Below are positions 38,035 to 47,399 of a stretch of DNA of 64,000 nt, in pieces. The notes under the pieces are model-generated. The model did not search any database. It was given only the letters and a program-made list of their open reading frames with translations, and had not been told where the DNA came from. The translations under genes were made by a program, and so were the position numbers. How positions within the stretch are numbered: the stretch's first letter is position 1; each line of letters starts with the position of its first letter. The stretch comes from Lactobacillus amylolyticus DSM 11664 (GTDB lineage: Bacteria; Bacillota; Bacilli; Lactobacillales; Lactobacillaceae), in NCBI RefSeq assembly GCF_000178475.1, contig NZ_ADNY01000013.1:62001-126000 (forward strand), written 5' to 3'.

Positions 38035-40599
38035 ATGTCATTCAAAAAATTTATAAATCATAAATCTGCAGGATACTTTTTCAGTTTTATTGTTCCCTGT
38101 CTAACCTTATTTATTTATTTCGCTGTTAATCATTATAACGTTTTAACAGTTGATCTTGGACAACAATATGTCGATTTGCTTGCCTTTTTGCGCAGCAATT
38201 TATTCACGCATCCCACTAAACTGATATACAGTTTTCAAAATGGGCTTGGCGGTTCGATGATCGCGACAGATGCCTATTACCTGCTTAGCCCTTTCAACCT
38301 TGTGCTGTTTCTTTTTCCTAAAAGCCAATTGCCAATTGCAATTTTAACTATCATTAGTTTAAAATTCGGTGCCAGCGGACTTGCCTCATTTTATTATTGG
38401 CATCGCGAAAAAGGCATCGGTTTCTTTTACAGCTTAGCGGCAAGCTGGGCATATGCGCTATCAGGCTACATGGTCGCCAACTACTTCAACTTGATGTGGC
38501 TGGATTCAGTAATTCTTTTGCCACTATTAATTGCAAGTATTGATCACGTATTGCGTGGGGGAAAAAACCATTTGGTTCTAATCACCTTTTTATTATGGTT
38601 CACCAACTTTTACACAGGCGTGATGACGCTATTCTTTGGCCTGCTCTATTTGCTTACCCAGATCTTTTGGTTAAAAAAATCAGAAAGACTATCACGTTTT
38701 TGGACATATCTCACACGAAGCATTGTCGCTTCGTTCTTAGCAGCTTTTGTCCTGTTTCCCAGCTTCTTTGAGCTGCTCGCAAACAAAGCTTCAACCAAGG
38801 TAAATTGGACCTTCTCCTGGCAATTCAACCCCGTTTTAGAACTTGGAAAATTAGCTGACGGCAGCTACAGCTTTCATGAAATGGAAAGCGGCATGCCTAA
38901 TCTTTTCTATACCATGCCCTTTTTGTTAGCAACTATCCTCTACTTTTTGAGTCGCCGGTTCAGCTGGAAAAAGAAGCTTGCTAACGGATTGCTGCTGCTC
39001 TTCCTGCTGCTCTCATTATCATTTACGCCATTGGTCTTATTCTGGCATCTCGGACAGTTTCCAGTTTGGTATCCCGGTCGCTTCAGCTTTGTACTGATCT
39101 TCTTCTGCTTGAATTTGGCATTAGCTTATTTGCACACTGAACAAAATCCTAAATTGTGGCAGCGAATTACCGTTGGCGTAATCGCCATTTCCTTAGTGAG
39201 TTATTGGTACTTTGCACAAAACAGCTTTACCTTCTTTACCCAGACCAATCTGATCACATCAACGACCTTTATCGTGCTGGGCTTGCTATTCTTTTTCTTT
39301 ATCTTTGCACAACACCATCTTGATAAGCCTTTTTTTGCAGCTGTCGTCGGAATTGAAGCCATTGCAAGTCTAATTTTGTCACTGAATAATCTTTCCTTTC
39401 AAAAAAATTCCGCTTATCAAAAATTTGCGCAAAATTCATTGCAAGCAAGTTCTTATTTGCAAAAAATTGATCCGACCCTCTATCGAACTGAGAAAACCTT
39501 CTCTCGTTCAGATGAGGATCCTTTTACAGCTAATTACAATGGACTGTCCAGCTTCAACTCCGTCACAGATCAACGGGTCTTAAAATTATTGGCAAACTTA
39601 GGCTTTTTGCATAACAGCAATTCTTACACCAATAACGGCGGCAGTTTGATTACCGACGATATCTTTGGCATTAAGTATTACATCCAACCCAACTATGCTA
39701 GCGACCATGTTTCTTCACAAGCCAAAATGGCTTTTGACAATGACAATCATCGGATTGATATTGATTCTTATGCCGTTAAAAAAGAGTTCAAGCAGCTACT
39801 GGTGTCAAAAAATTCAACCGCACTGCCCCTCATATTCATGGCGCCAGTGAATAACCAAAAGCTGACTTTCAACGGTGATGAACCTGCCTACAATCAACAA
39901 AAACTCCTTCAAAATATCATTGGCAAGAAGACAATTTTCTTCCAACAGATTCCATTCCCTAAGCCTACATTAAGCGGCTCAGTCTATTCCAAAATTTCAC
40001 GGCAATATACTAAGAAAAAGAATGCGAAACAGAGCAAGATCACTTTCAGCATTCCGCTTAAAAATAATGACGCTTATTATCTGCAGCTGCCTTCAGGTTT
40101 AGACAACACGCAAATGTCGCTTTACGTGAATAATCAAGAAGTTGATTTAACTGTTCGTGATGAGCAAAGCCACCTCATTAGTTTGGCTCACAATCAAAAA
40201 GGAACGAAATTAATTGTAACGATGGTCATGAATCAAATGGATTTGGATCTGAGTCAAATTAAACTATTCGAATTGAACACTACAAAGCTAAATAATGCTA
40301 TCAAAAAATTGAAGCTGAACGCACCAAGCGTTTATCAAAATGGTTTAAAGCTAACAACTTCAACTTTCACCAGCACTAAAAAGCAAAGACTGTTAACAAC
40401 AATTCCTGCAAGCAAAAATTGGCTTGTTTTTGACAACGGCGAACGACTAAAAAGCAGTCAATTTGCTAGTGCCTTCATGCAGGTTGAATTAAATAAAGGC
40501 AAGCATCATCTGACATTTATCTATGTGCCATGGCTGCTTTTAGTTGGAATTTTATTGAGTATTTTGGCATTAATTTGCTTAAAATTGTTTTTCCACTAG
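38035..40599 (+). CDS. YfhO family membrane protein
   Basis: An 854-residue protein with about a dozen hydrophobic helices in the first 470 residues, then a long extracellular part with a final helix near the C-terminus. The N-terminal YNVLTVDLGQQYVDLLAFLR and SGYMVANYFNLMWLDSVILL blocks are typical of YfhO proteins, which are GT-C-like and needed for glycosylation of lipoteichoic acid or cell-wall polymers in Bacillus and Listeria. The sugar and the acceptor here are unknown. The ribosome site is weak (GGAGCTTAG is 13 bases before the ATG). Confidence 0.88.
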   Translation: MSFKKFINHKSAGYFFSFIVPCLTLFIYFAVNHYNVLTVDLGQQYVDLLAFLRSNLFTHPTKLIYSFQNGLGGSMIATDAYYLLSPFNLVLFLFPKSQLPIAILTIISLKFGASGLASFYYWHREKGIGFFYSLAASWAYALSGYMVANYFNLMWLDSVILLPLLIASIDHVLRGGKNHLVLITFLLWFTNFYTGVMTLFFGLLYLLTQIFWLKKSERLSRFWTYLTRSIVASFLAAFVLFPSFFELLANKASTKVNWTFSWQFNPVLELGKLADGSYSFHEMESGMPNLFYTMPFLLATILYFLSRRFSWKKKLANGLLLLFLLLSLSFTPLVLFWHLGQFPVWYPGRFSFVLIFFCLNLALAYLHTEQNPKLWQRITVGVIAISLVSYWYFAQNSFTFFTQTNLITSTTFIVLGLLFFFFIFAQHHLDKPFFAAVVGIEAIASLILSLNNLSFQKNSAYQKFAQNSLQASSYLQKIDPTLYRTEKTFSRSDEDPFTANYNGLSSFNSVTDQRVLKLLANLGFLHNSNSYTNNGGSLITDDIFGIKYYIQPNYASDHVSSQAKMAFDNDNHRIDIDSYAVKKEFKQLLVSKNSTALPLIFMAPVNNQKLTFNGDEPAYNQQKLLQNIIGKKTIFFQQIPFPKPTLSGSVYSKISRQYTKKKNAKQSKITFSIPLKNNDAYYLQLPSGLDNTQMSLYVNNQEVDLTVRDEQSHLISLAHNQKGTKLIVTMVMNQMDLDLSQIKLFELNTTKLNNAIKKLKLNAPSVYQNGLKLTTSTFTSTKKQRLLTTIPASKNWLVFDNGERLKSSQFASAFMQVELNKGKHHLTFIYVPWLLLVGILLSILALICLKLFFH

Positions 40600-40664
40600 A
40601 CTAACCTTTACCTTTTGTAATAAAATGAATGCGTTAACATTTTAAATAGAAAGAAGAGTGAATT

Positions 40665-41588
40665 ATGGCTCTCAAATACCAAATTGGTGTAGACGCTGGT
40701 GGTACCCACTCTACAGCTATCGCTTATGACATGGATGGTAAAGAACTTGGCCGTGCAGAAGGCGGCCCAGGCCAAATTAACGCTGACTACGAAGGTGGTA
40801 TTAACAATATCGCCAATGTTGTTAATGATTTAATGAACAAGATTGATGGCGACTGCATGCGCGTTTTAGCCGGAATTGCTGGTTTATCAGTTGTTGGCAA
40901 CGCTCCAGAAGTCGCAGCAACAATTTCATCAAAGATCAACAACTTGCCAACTCGTGCAATCACTGACTCACTTTTAGCCCTCTACAATGGACTTGAAGGT
41001 GATGATGGTGCCGTGGTTATTGCCGGTACCGGTTCAGTATTCAACGGTTTGCAAGATGGTCACTTGATCTCTGTCGGCGGTTACGGCAATATTTTAGGTG
41101 ACGAAGGATCCGGTTATGCAATCGCAGTTGCAGCTATGAAGTCAGCCCTTCTCAGCTGGGATAAACGTGAAGACAACGCTTTAATTCCAATGTTCACTAA
41201 ATTATTCGGTGTTGAACATATGGACGATTGCAACGCTAAATTCTACCGGATGTCTAACCCTGAAGTAGCCAGCATGGCTGTCCACGTTGCTAAGCTTGCT
41301 GACAGTGGTGACAAAGATGCAACCAGGGTTATTAAGGATCAGGCTCATTTATTAGCTCGCGATATTATCATCAGTCTTGATCGTTATGAAGATCCAAAGC
41401 CGATGAAAATCGCTTTAACCGGTTCAGTTTTGGCTAAGAACGAAATGATGCGTGGTTTGATTGAAGATGAAGTCAAGACCAAGTATCCTGACGCAACCTT
41501 CTCAGTTTCAAACGGTGAAAATGCTCGTGGCGTTATCTTCGACAAGAGTAAGGATTACCATTACTTCACCAACCACGAAGACAGATAA
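40665..41588 (+). CDS. BadF/BadG-family kinase, probable N-acetylglucosamine kinase
   Basis: A 307-residue ASKHA-fold protein. The phosphate-1 loop is IGVDAGGTHSTAIAYD, phosphate-2 AVVIAGTGSVFNGL, and GGYGNILGDEGSGYAIA is the BcrAD/BadF signature shared with mammalian-type GlcNAc kinase. It is too short and lacks the Cys residues for the benzoyl-CoA-reductase type. Likely it phosphorylates an amino sugar released from cell-wall turnover. The AAAGAAGAG ribosome site is placed correctly. A single gene closed by a strong terminator. Confidence 0.85.
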   Translation: MALKYQIGVDAGGTHSTAIAYDMDGKELGRAEGGPGQINADYEGGINNIANVVNDLMNKIDGDCMRVLAGIAGLSVVGNAPEVAATISSKINNLPTRAITDSLLALYNGLEGDDGAVVIAGTGSVFNGLQDGHLISVGGYGNILGDEGSGYAIAVAAMKSALLSWDKREDNALIPMFTKLFGVEHMDDCNAKFYRMSNPEVASMAVHVAKLADSGDKDATRVIKDQAHLLARDIIISLDRYEDPKPMKIALTGSVLAKNEMMRGLIEDEVKTKYPDATFSVSNGENARGVIFDKSKDYHYFTNHEDR

Positions 41589-41606
41589 TCAACAGAAATC
41601 AATAAG

Positions 41607-41643
41607 AAAACGGCTAGGACGTTTGTCCTAGCCGTTTTCTTTT
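41607..41643. terminator. Bidirectional terminator, kinase / HicDH genes
   Basis: A 14-base perfect stem, AAAACGGCTAGGAC/GTCCTAGCCGTTTT, between convergent genes. Confidence 0.92.
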
Positions 41644-41654
41644 ATTCAAAATCA

Positions 41655-42566
41655 TTATTTCTTAAGGCTTGCCAAATGTTCCTTAATCTTGTTGGCAGAT
41701 TCGGTTAATTTGGTATGTTCTTCATCAGTAAGCTTCAATTGAATTAATTCTTCGATCCCATCACGACCAATAATTGCAGGATAGCCAATATAAGTCTTGA
41801 ATTCTGGGTCATAAGTTGAAACTGGTGCAAACAATCTAGCATCTGAGAAGACTGCTTGAACCAATCTAACTGCACAAGTTGCAATCGCATATGAAGTATA
41901 GCCCTTGCCAAAAGCAACTTTGAATGAGTTCTTATTTGATTGGGCACTGATCTTATCTTGATCTTCTTCGCTGAATAATTGCGAAGCAATCTTATTGTTT
42001 ACACGGACCGTTGACCAAGCAGTAAATTGTGAGGAACCATGTTCGCCCAAAACGAAGCCTTCAACATTTTTTGGATCTTGCCCCAACTTTTCACCAACAA
42101 TTCTTTGCATTCTGGCAGTATCAAGAAAAGTACCTGTACCAAATACTCTATTCTTCTTCAAGCCAGTGGTTTCTTGCAAGATTTGAGAAACGGCATCACA
42201 AGGATTTGAAATATTAATAATAATACCTTTGAAGCCGGTCTTCTTAATCTTCTCACCAACTTCTTTGGCATTGGCTGCGTTCAAGTTAAATTCGCCAAAA
42301 CGATCGCCAGTCTTAACGGAAGCATCAATATCACCAAAAGAGGTAACAATAATTTCGGCATCCTTCAAGCCATCCCAATCTTGCATTTTGACATCAACAT
42401 AATAGTTGTTGCGTGCCAAAGTATCATGCAAGTCATTATATTCAGCTGAGGCCTTCTTTTCATTTTTGTCGATTAAAATTAATTCATCAGCAATTCCATG
42501 GGTAAAAAGAGTATAAGCTACAGTAGCACCAACGTGACCCATTCCGATAATTCCAATTTTTCTCAT
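41655..42566 (-). CDS. L-2-hydroxyisocaproate / L-lactate dehydrogenase family protein
   Basis: A 303-residue NAD-dependent 2-hydroxyacid dehydrogenase. The Rossmann motif IGIIGMGHVGATVA is N-terminal, the substrate-loop Arg is in KTGDRFGEFN, the second Arg in LDTARMQR, and the catalytic His in LGEHGSSQFTAW. The shape of the loop (ASVKTGDRF rather than the QKPGETR of LDH) points to L-HicDH, which reduces branched-chain 2-oxo acids such as 2-oxoisocaproate. It may help re-oxidise NADH or form flavour acids. A single gene just after greA on the same strand. Confidence 0.9.
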   Translation of the reverse strand: MRKIGIIGMGHVGATVAYTLFTHGIADELILIDKNEKKASAEYNDLHDTLARNNYYVDVKMQDWDGLKDAEIIVTSFGDIDASVKTGDRFGEFNLNAANAKEVGEKIKKTGFKGIIINISNPCDAVSQILQETTGLKKNRVFGTGTFLDTARMQRIVGEKLGQDPKNVEGFVLGEHGSSQFTAWSTVRVNNKIASQLFSEEDQDKISAQSNKNSFKVAFGKGYTSYAIATCAVRLVQAVFSDARLFAPVSTYDPEFKTYIGYPAIIGRDGIEELIQLKLTDEEHTKLTESANKIKEHLASLKK

Positions 42567-42584
42567 TTTAAAAACCTTTCTAGC

Positions 42585-42618
42585 AAAAAGGGACCAGGCT
42601 TTACTCCTGATTCCTTTT
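42585..42618 (-). terminator. Terminator of greA
   Basis: GGAATCAGG/CCTGGTCCC stem and T5 on the minus strand, starting two bases after the greA stop. Confidence 0.75.
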
Positions 42619-42620
42619 CA

Positions 42621-43097
42621 TTAAGCTTCAACTTTGTTAATAACAACGTCAAATTTACCACCAGGAGTGGTAATTGATACTGTTTCGCCCTTCTTCTTGC
42701 CAATTAAAGCTTGGGCAATTGGTGAATCGTTAGAAATCTTGCCGTTAAGTGGATCTGATTCATCACTACCTACGATGGTGTAGGTTTCAGGATCGTCTTC
42801 ACCAACTTCAGTATAAGTAACAGTCTTACCAACAGCTACTTCATTAGGATCAACAGAATCTGCATCAACAACTTGTGCATATTTAAGCATTTCTTCTACT
42901 TGTGCAATTCTGTCTTCTACGTGACTTTGCTCATCTTTTGCGGCATCATATTCTGAGTTTTCAGACAAGTCACCGTAAGAACGAGCAACCTTTATTCTTT
43001 TAATAACTTCTGGACGTTTTACTAATTTTAAGTCTCTTAATTCTGCTTCAAGCTTTTCTTTACCTTCAGCAGTCATTGGAAATGATTTTTCTGCCAT
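42621..43097 (-). CDS. greA: Transcription elongation factor GreA
   Basis: A 158-residue factor that stimulates cleavage of backtracked RNA in RNA polymerase. The N-terminal coiled coil ([38 protein letters not shown] with the acidic tip residues) and the FKBP-like C-terminal domain are complete. A strong AAGGAG precedes the ATG. It stands alone with its own promoter. Confidence 0.96.
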   Translation of the reverse strand: MAEKSFPMTAEGKEKLEAELRDLKLVKRPEVIKRIKVARSYGDLSENSEYDAAKDEQSHVEDRIAQVEEMLKYAQVVDADSVDPNEVAVGKTVTYTEVGEDDPETYTIVGSDESDPLNGKISNDSPIAQALIGKKKGETVSITTPGGKFDVVINKVEA

Positions 43098-43147
43098 TGA
43101 ACATATACTCCTTATTTTGAAGAAATAAATCTTTTATGCATTGATCA

Positions 43148-43176
43148 ATGATATTAATTTATCCCCATAAAGTCAA
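43148..43176 (-). promoter_or_regulatory. Promoter of greA
   Basis: On the complement, TTGACT and TATCAT are separated by 17 bases, immediately after the pheT stop region. Confidence 0.65.
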
Positions 43177-43179
43177 CCT

Positions 43180-45594
43180 TTAACGTATCTTAACTTCAAG
43201 GTCATTCATTAAAGCTTCGGTAATCTTGTTCATTGCCTTAGTAACAACTTCATCTGTCAAAGTATCGTGTTCATTTAAGAATGTCAAATTGTAAGCTAAA
43301 CTCTTCTTGCCTGGCTCAATATGACTTCCTTCATAAACATCAATTACTTTAAGGTTCTTCAAGTACTTGCCGGCATTAGCAAGAATGACATTTTCAATTT
43401 CGCTATTGGTTACATCCTTCTTGACCAAAATTGAAAGATCACGTTCAATTGCTGGGAACTTAGGTGCTGGCTTAGAAGTCATGCCCTTATTTAAAGTTGC
43501 ATCAATGGCATCAAGGTCTAATTCATAGCCATAAAGTTCGCTACCTCTTAAAGCCTTATCAGCCATCGTTACAGCATGAGCAATCATACCGATCATCCCA
43601 ATATATTGACCATCAAGGTAAATTGCAGCCGTTCTGGTTGGGTGCATGCCGTTAATTTCTGCAGCCTTGTACTCAATCTTGTTTTCATCAAGGCCAATTG
43701 CTTCAAACAAGTCCTCTAATTGACCCTTTACATAGAAGAAATCAACCTTTTCATTCTTGTGTTGCCAGTTGTCTTCAAAAATACTGCCAGAATACAAAGT
43801 TGCAAGGTGTTCATGTTCATTGAAAGTATCATTGTCATGATCATAAACACGACCTTGTTCAAAGAAGTGCAAGTCATTTTCCTTACGAGCAAAGTTGTAG
43901 CTAGCAGCATCTACCAAACCAGTCATCAGGTTTTGTCTCATTGCTGAACGAGCTGAGTTTAATGGCATTTCAACTTCAGCTAATGGCTTAGGATTCATAG
44001 TGAAACGAACTGCTTTTTCTGGTGAAGTCAAAGAGTAAGAAATAGCTTCCATCAAGCCTTGACCTTCAACCACTTTCTTTACGCGACGCAACTTAGTTTC
44101 GGCCTCAGAATATCCACCATGTGTTTCAGCTAATAAAGGTTGCGTTGACTTCAAATTATCATAACCATAAATTCGGCCAACTTCTTCAACCAAATCAGCT
44201 GGAATAGCAATATCCCATCTTCTATTAGGAACAGTGACAGTTAATTGATCACCATCAACTTGAGTTTCAAAGCAAAGACGATCAAGAATTTTAACCATTT
44301 CATCGCTTGATAATTCAGTACCAAGAACATTATTAATATAAGAAACAGTGGTCTTGACTACTGCCGGCTTTCTTGTTTGGTCAGTAGCTTTGATTTCACC
44401 AGCGTTAACAGTTGCGCTAGCATCATTTCTAAGAAGAAGAGCTGCTATGTCGATTGCTTTTTGGGTATTATCCCAGTTGATGCCCTTTTCAAAACGACTT
44501 GAAGCTTCAGTTCTGTTAGCATGACGAAGAGCTGCTTTTCGAACCAAAGTTCCATCAAAGACGGCTGATTCCAAAATAACATCAGTAGTATCATTTTCTA
44601 CTTCTGAATTCTTGCCGCCCATGACGCCAGCCATCATAACTGGTTTGTCACCGTCGGTAATAATAATATCGTTTGGATCAAGTTCAATCTCTTTGTCATT
44701 GAGCAAAGTCAGCTTTTCTCCCTTTTCGGCTTTTCTGACAACCAATTTGCCACTCTTGAATGTCTTAGCATCATAAGCATGCATTGGTTGACCAGTCAAA
44801 AGCATAACGTAATTAGTAACATCAACGACATTGTTGATTGGACGAATGCCGGCATTCCAAAGACGTCTTTGCATCCATAATGGTGAATCGCCAATTTTAA
44901 CGCCAGAAACTTTTCTTAAGTAATACTTAGGGGCAAGCTTTTCGTCAACTTCAGCATCCAATTCTGATGTCCAATCTGGGCCATCTTCTTTTAACACGAC
45001 ATTTTCAATTTGAGGCTTTTCATTGACAATTGCCCCAACTTCGTAGGCTGCACCTTCCATTGATAAAGTATCAGCACGATTAGGCGTAATATCAAAGTCT
45101 AAAATGTAGTCGTCCATGCCAAGTGCTTGATAAACATCATCGCCTGGCTTAACTTCAGCATCTTCAGGGAAGACATAAATACCGTTAACGTATTTCCCAG
45201 GAACAGTGCTGTCACTGAAGCCAATTTCTTGCAAAGCACAGAGCATTCCGTAGCTTTCCATGCCCCGGATTTTGCCCTTCTTGATCTTTTCATTGCCAGC
45301 AATTCTGGCGCCATGAAGAGCAACAATTACATTTTCACCTGCGGCAACGTTTGGAGCACCACAAACGATTTGCAATGGCTCATCTTCACCGACATCAACG
45401 TGAGTTAAATGAAGGTGGGTGCCTTCAACAGCCTTACAATCTAAAACGTGACCAACAACGATCTTTTTCAGGCCTTCTTGAGGGTGATTAACAGAAGCAA
45501 TTTCAACGCCTGTTCTAGTAATTTTTTCTGCTAAATCCTTTGGATCTTGATCTAAATTAAGAAAATCTTGTAACCAATTGTATGAAACTAGCAT
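43180..45594 (-). CDS. pheT: Phenylalanyl-tRNA synthetase beta chain
   Basis: An 804-residue subunit of the alpha2-beta2 enzyme. In order: the tRNA-binding fold at 40-150 (VGHVLDCKAVEGTHLHLTHV), the B3/B4 editing domain (about 210-390), B5 (around 405-475), the catalytic-like core, and the anticodon-binding FDX-ACB domain from about residue 710 (FPAIERDLSILVKKDV). Its start overlaps the pheS stop by one base, and the pair is controlled by an upstream T-box. Confidence 0.97.
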   Translation of the reverse strand: MLVSYNWLQDFLNLDQDPKDLAEKITRTGVEIASVNHPQEGLKKIVVGHVLDCKAVEGTHLHLTHVDVGEDEPLQIVCGAPNVAAGENVIVALHGARIAGNEKIKKGKIRGMESYGMLCALQEIGFSDSTVPGKYVNGIYVFPEDAEVKPGDDVYQALGMDDYILDFDITPNRADTLSMEGAAYEVGAIVNEKPQIENVVLKEDGPDWTSELDAEVDEKLAPKYYLRKVSGVKIGDSPLWMQRRLWNAGIRPINNVVDVTNYVMLLTGQPMHAYDAKTFKSGKLVVRKAEKGEKLTLLNDKEIELDPNDIIITDGDKPVMMAGVMGGKNSEVENDTTDVILESAVFDGTLVRKAALRHANRTEASSRFEKGINWDNTQKAIDIAALLLRNDASATVNAGEIKATDQTRKPAVVKTTVSYINNVLGTELSSDEMVKILDRLCFETQVDGDQLTVTVPNRRWDIAIPADLVEEVGRIYGYDNLKSTQPLLAETHGGYSEAETKLRRVKKVVEGQGLMEAISYSLTSPEKAVRFTMNPKPLAEVEMPLNSARSAMRQNLMTGLVDAASYNFARKENDLHFFEQGRVYDHDNDTFNEHEHLATLYSGSIFEDNWQHKNEKVDFFYVKGQLEDLFEAIGLDENKIEYKAAEINGMHPTRTAAIYLDGQYIGMIGMIAHAVTMADKALRGSELYGYELDLDAIDATLNKGMTSKPAPKFPAIERDLSILVKKDVTNSEIENVILANAGKYLKNLKVIDVYEGSHIEPGKKSLAYNLTFLNEHDTLTDEVVTKAMNKITEALMNDLEVKIR

Positions 45595-46643
45595 TAGTCT
45601 TCCTCCTTACGGAATTGTTCCAAGAAACGTTTATCATTGGTGTAGAAATCACGAATATCATCAATGCCGTATTTCAAAATAGCAAAACGATCAAGACCAA
45701 CACCAAAGGCAAAACCACCATAAACAATTGAATCAACGCCAGCATTTTCCAAAACGTTAGGTTGAACCATACCAGCACCTAGAACTTCGATCCAACCAGT
45801 ATATTTACAAATTTGGCATCCCTTACCATTACAATTGAAGCAAGAAACATCCATTTCAACTGAAGGTTCAGTGAATGGAAAGTAGCTTGGGCGAAGACGA
45901 GTTTCACGATCCTGACCAAAGACATGCTTAGCGATCATTTCAAGCGTGCCCTTTAAGTCACTCATAGTGACATGCTTATCAACAACCAAACCTTCCATTT
46001 GCATGAATTGGTGTGAGTGCATTGCGTCGTCATCGTCACGACGGTAAACCTTACCAGGTCCTACCATCTTTAACGGACCCTTTGAAAAATCATGCTTTTC
46101 AAGGACACGGGCTTGGTCACCCGAAGTCTGTGACCGAAGCAAGTTTTCGTCATCAATATAGAAAGTAGCTTGCATGTCACGAGCTGGGTGATCTTTTGGC
46201 AAATTCATCATTTCAAAACAGTAGTGGTCAGTTTCAATTTCTGGACCTTGAACAACGGTGTAGCCCATTCCGATGAAATATTTTTCAAGATCATCCAAAA
46301 TAATGTTGATTGGGTGCTTTGACCCCACATGGCTTCTTCTGCCTGGAAGGGTAACGTCTACGCGTTCATCTTCCATCTTTTTAGCAATAAATGCTGCTAA
46401 AAGAGACTTCTTCGAATCATCTAATTGCTTGTTGAACAAATCACGTAGTTCATTTACTCTTTGACCAACTTCGCGCCGATCTTCTGGCGCCACTTCTCTT
46501 AATGAGTGTAAAATTTTGGTCAATTCACCCTTACGGCCAACCAATTGCACCCGTACTTCATCAAGCTTCTTTTCATCAGAGGCTTTTTTGATTTCCTCGA
46601 GTCCCTTTTCACGGAGCTCTTTTAACTTATCAAATAAGTCCAT
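45594..46643 (-). CDS. pheS: Phenylalanyl-tRNA synthetase alpha chain
   Basis: A 349-residue class II synthetase chain that charges tRNA-Phe. The N-terminal coiled coil is at 1-90, motif 2 is YRRDDDDAMHSHQFMQMEG, motif 3 GGFAFGVGLDRFAILKYG, and the small Cys-rich loop CFNCNGKGCQICKYTGW is of the zinc-ribbon-like type seen in Bacillota. The AAGGAAAAATTAA before the ATG is one of two tandem copies of the same ribosome-site region. It is first in pheST behind a T-box. Confidence 0.97.
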   Translation of the reverse strand: MDLFDKLKELREKGLEEIKKASDEKKLDEVRVQLVGRKGELTKILHSLREVAPEDRREVGQRVNELRDLFNKQLDDSKKSLLAAFIAKKMEDERVDVTLPGRRSHVGSKHPINIILDDLEKYFIGMGYTVVQGPEIETDHYCFEMMNLPKDHPARDMQATFYIDDENLLRSQTSGDQARVLEKHDFSKGPLKMVGPGKVYRRDDDDAMHSHQFMQMEGLVVDKHVTMSDLKGTLEMIAKHVFGQDRETRLRPSYFPFTEPSVEMDVSCFNCNGKGCQICKYTGWIEVLGAGMVQPNVLENAGVDSIVYGGFAFGVGLDRFAILKYGIDDIRDFYTNDKRFLEQFRKEED

Positions 46644-46644
46644 T

Positions 46645-46694
46645 TAATTTTTCCTTTCGAATAAAAAAGTAATTTTTCCTTTCGAATAAAAAAG
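46645..46694. repeat. Perfect 25-bp tandem duplication before pheS
   Basis: 46645-46669 and 46670-46694 are identical, each containing the ribosome-site sequence GAAAGGAAAAATTA and the T6 run of the T-box terminator on the minus strand. Confidence 0.95.
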
Positions 46695-46915
46695 CTTCAT
46701 CCCTCAAAAGGGACGAAGCTTCGCGGTACCACCCTAGTTTAGACATAGAAGATTATGCCTACACTTTTGCTTTCGATAACGGTGAAATACCGGAATTGAT
46801 TAGATCCTACTCGCAAGATGAAATTCACAACTTAAACTTCAGCCTTTCTTTCAGCTAATAAAAAGGCCTCTCTAATCAAGTTCTTATTGCTACTAGTCTT
46901 GTTCTCAGTAATTAA
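46688..46915 (-). promoter_or_regulatory. T-box riboswitch of pheST
   Basis: The complement carries the T-box sequence AGGGTGGTACCGCG (46713-46730 region), which pairs with the uncharged tRNA acceptor. It is followed by the terminator AAGCTTCGTCCC/GGGATGAAGCTT and T6. The upstream stem I contains GAATTTCATC, where TTC (Phe) is a suitable specifier codon. Confidence 0.9.
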
Positions 46916-46920
46916 TTATT

Positions 46921-46949
46921 AGGATAATTCATTAAGTTTTAATTTGCAA
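46921..46949 (-). promoter_or_regulatory. Promoter of the pheST leader
   Basis: On the complement, TTGCAA and TATCCT are 17 bases apart, just upstream of the T-box. Confidence 0.65.
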
Positions 46950-46953
46950 GCCT

Positions 46954-47313
46954 TTAAGTCCATTTATCTGCCCAAGTGTGAACTGAATCAAACACTGGCT
47001 TCAAAGCTTCTCCCTTAGCTGTTAAGCCATAAGAAATAATACCAGTGTCCTTATCGACAGTTCTTTTAACGATGCCATCCTTTTCAAGCTCCTTGAGTCT
47101 TTCAACCAAAATTCTGTCTGAACAAGCAGTTACGCAACGAGCCAAATCCTTAAAACGCATCATTTTTGTGTCGCATAGTGAACTAATAATCAAGCCATTC
47201 CACTTTTTGCCAATAATTTCAAAAGCATGGATAAAATGCTGGCATAATTCGTAATCAGCGGGGTTTTTACAGCCACAATCTTTGATGCTCTTTTCTTTTA
47301 CTCCTTGAGCCAT
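46954..47313 (-). CDS. HxlR family transcriptional regulator
   Basis: A 119-residue winged-helix protein. The core FEIIGKKWNGLIISSLCD, MRFKDLARCVTACSDRILVERLKELEKDGI and GYGLTAKGEALKPV-like blocks (here SYGLTAKGEALKPV) define HxlR. It has five cysteines, with three clustered near the N-terminus (DCGCKNPADYELC), which could allow redox or metal sensing as in some thiol-sensing HxlR proteins. The start MAQGVKEKS at 47313 follows GGAGGTATT. Targets are unknown; the neighbour on the same strand is a TrmH-like gene. Confidence 0.85.
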   Translation of the reverse strand: MAQGVKEKSIKDCGCKNPADYELCQHFIHAFEIIGKKWNGLIISSLCDTKMMRFKDLARCVTACSDRILVERLKELEKDGIVKRTVDKDTGIISYGLTAKGEALKPVFDSVHTWADKWT

Positions 47314-47399
47314 AAGTAATACCTCCTGCAAATATAATTGTTATTTTTAGCTTTGATTTTATTATAAATAAGCTACTTACTAAAAACAAGCAAAGTGTC

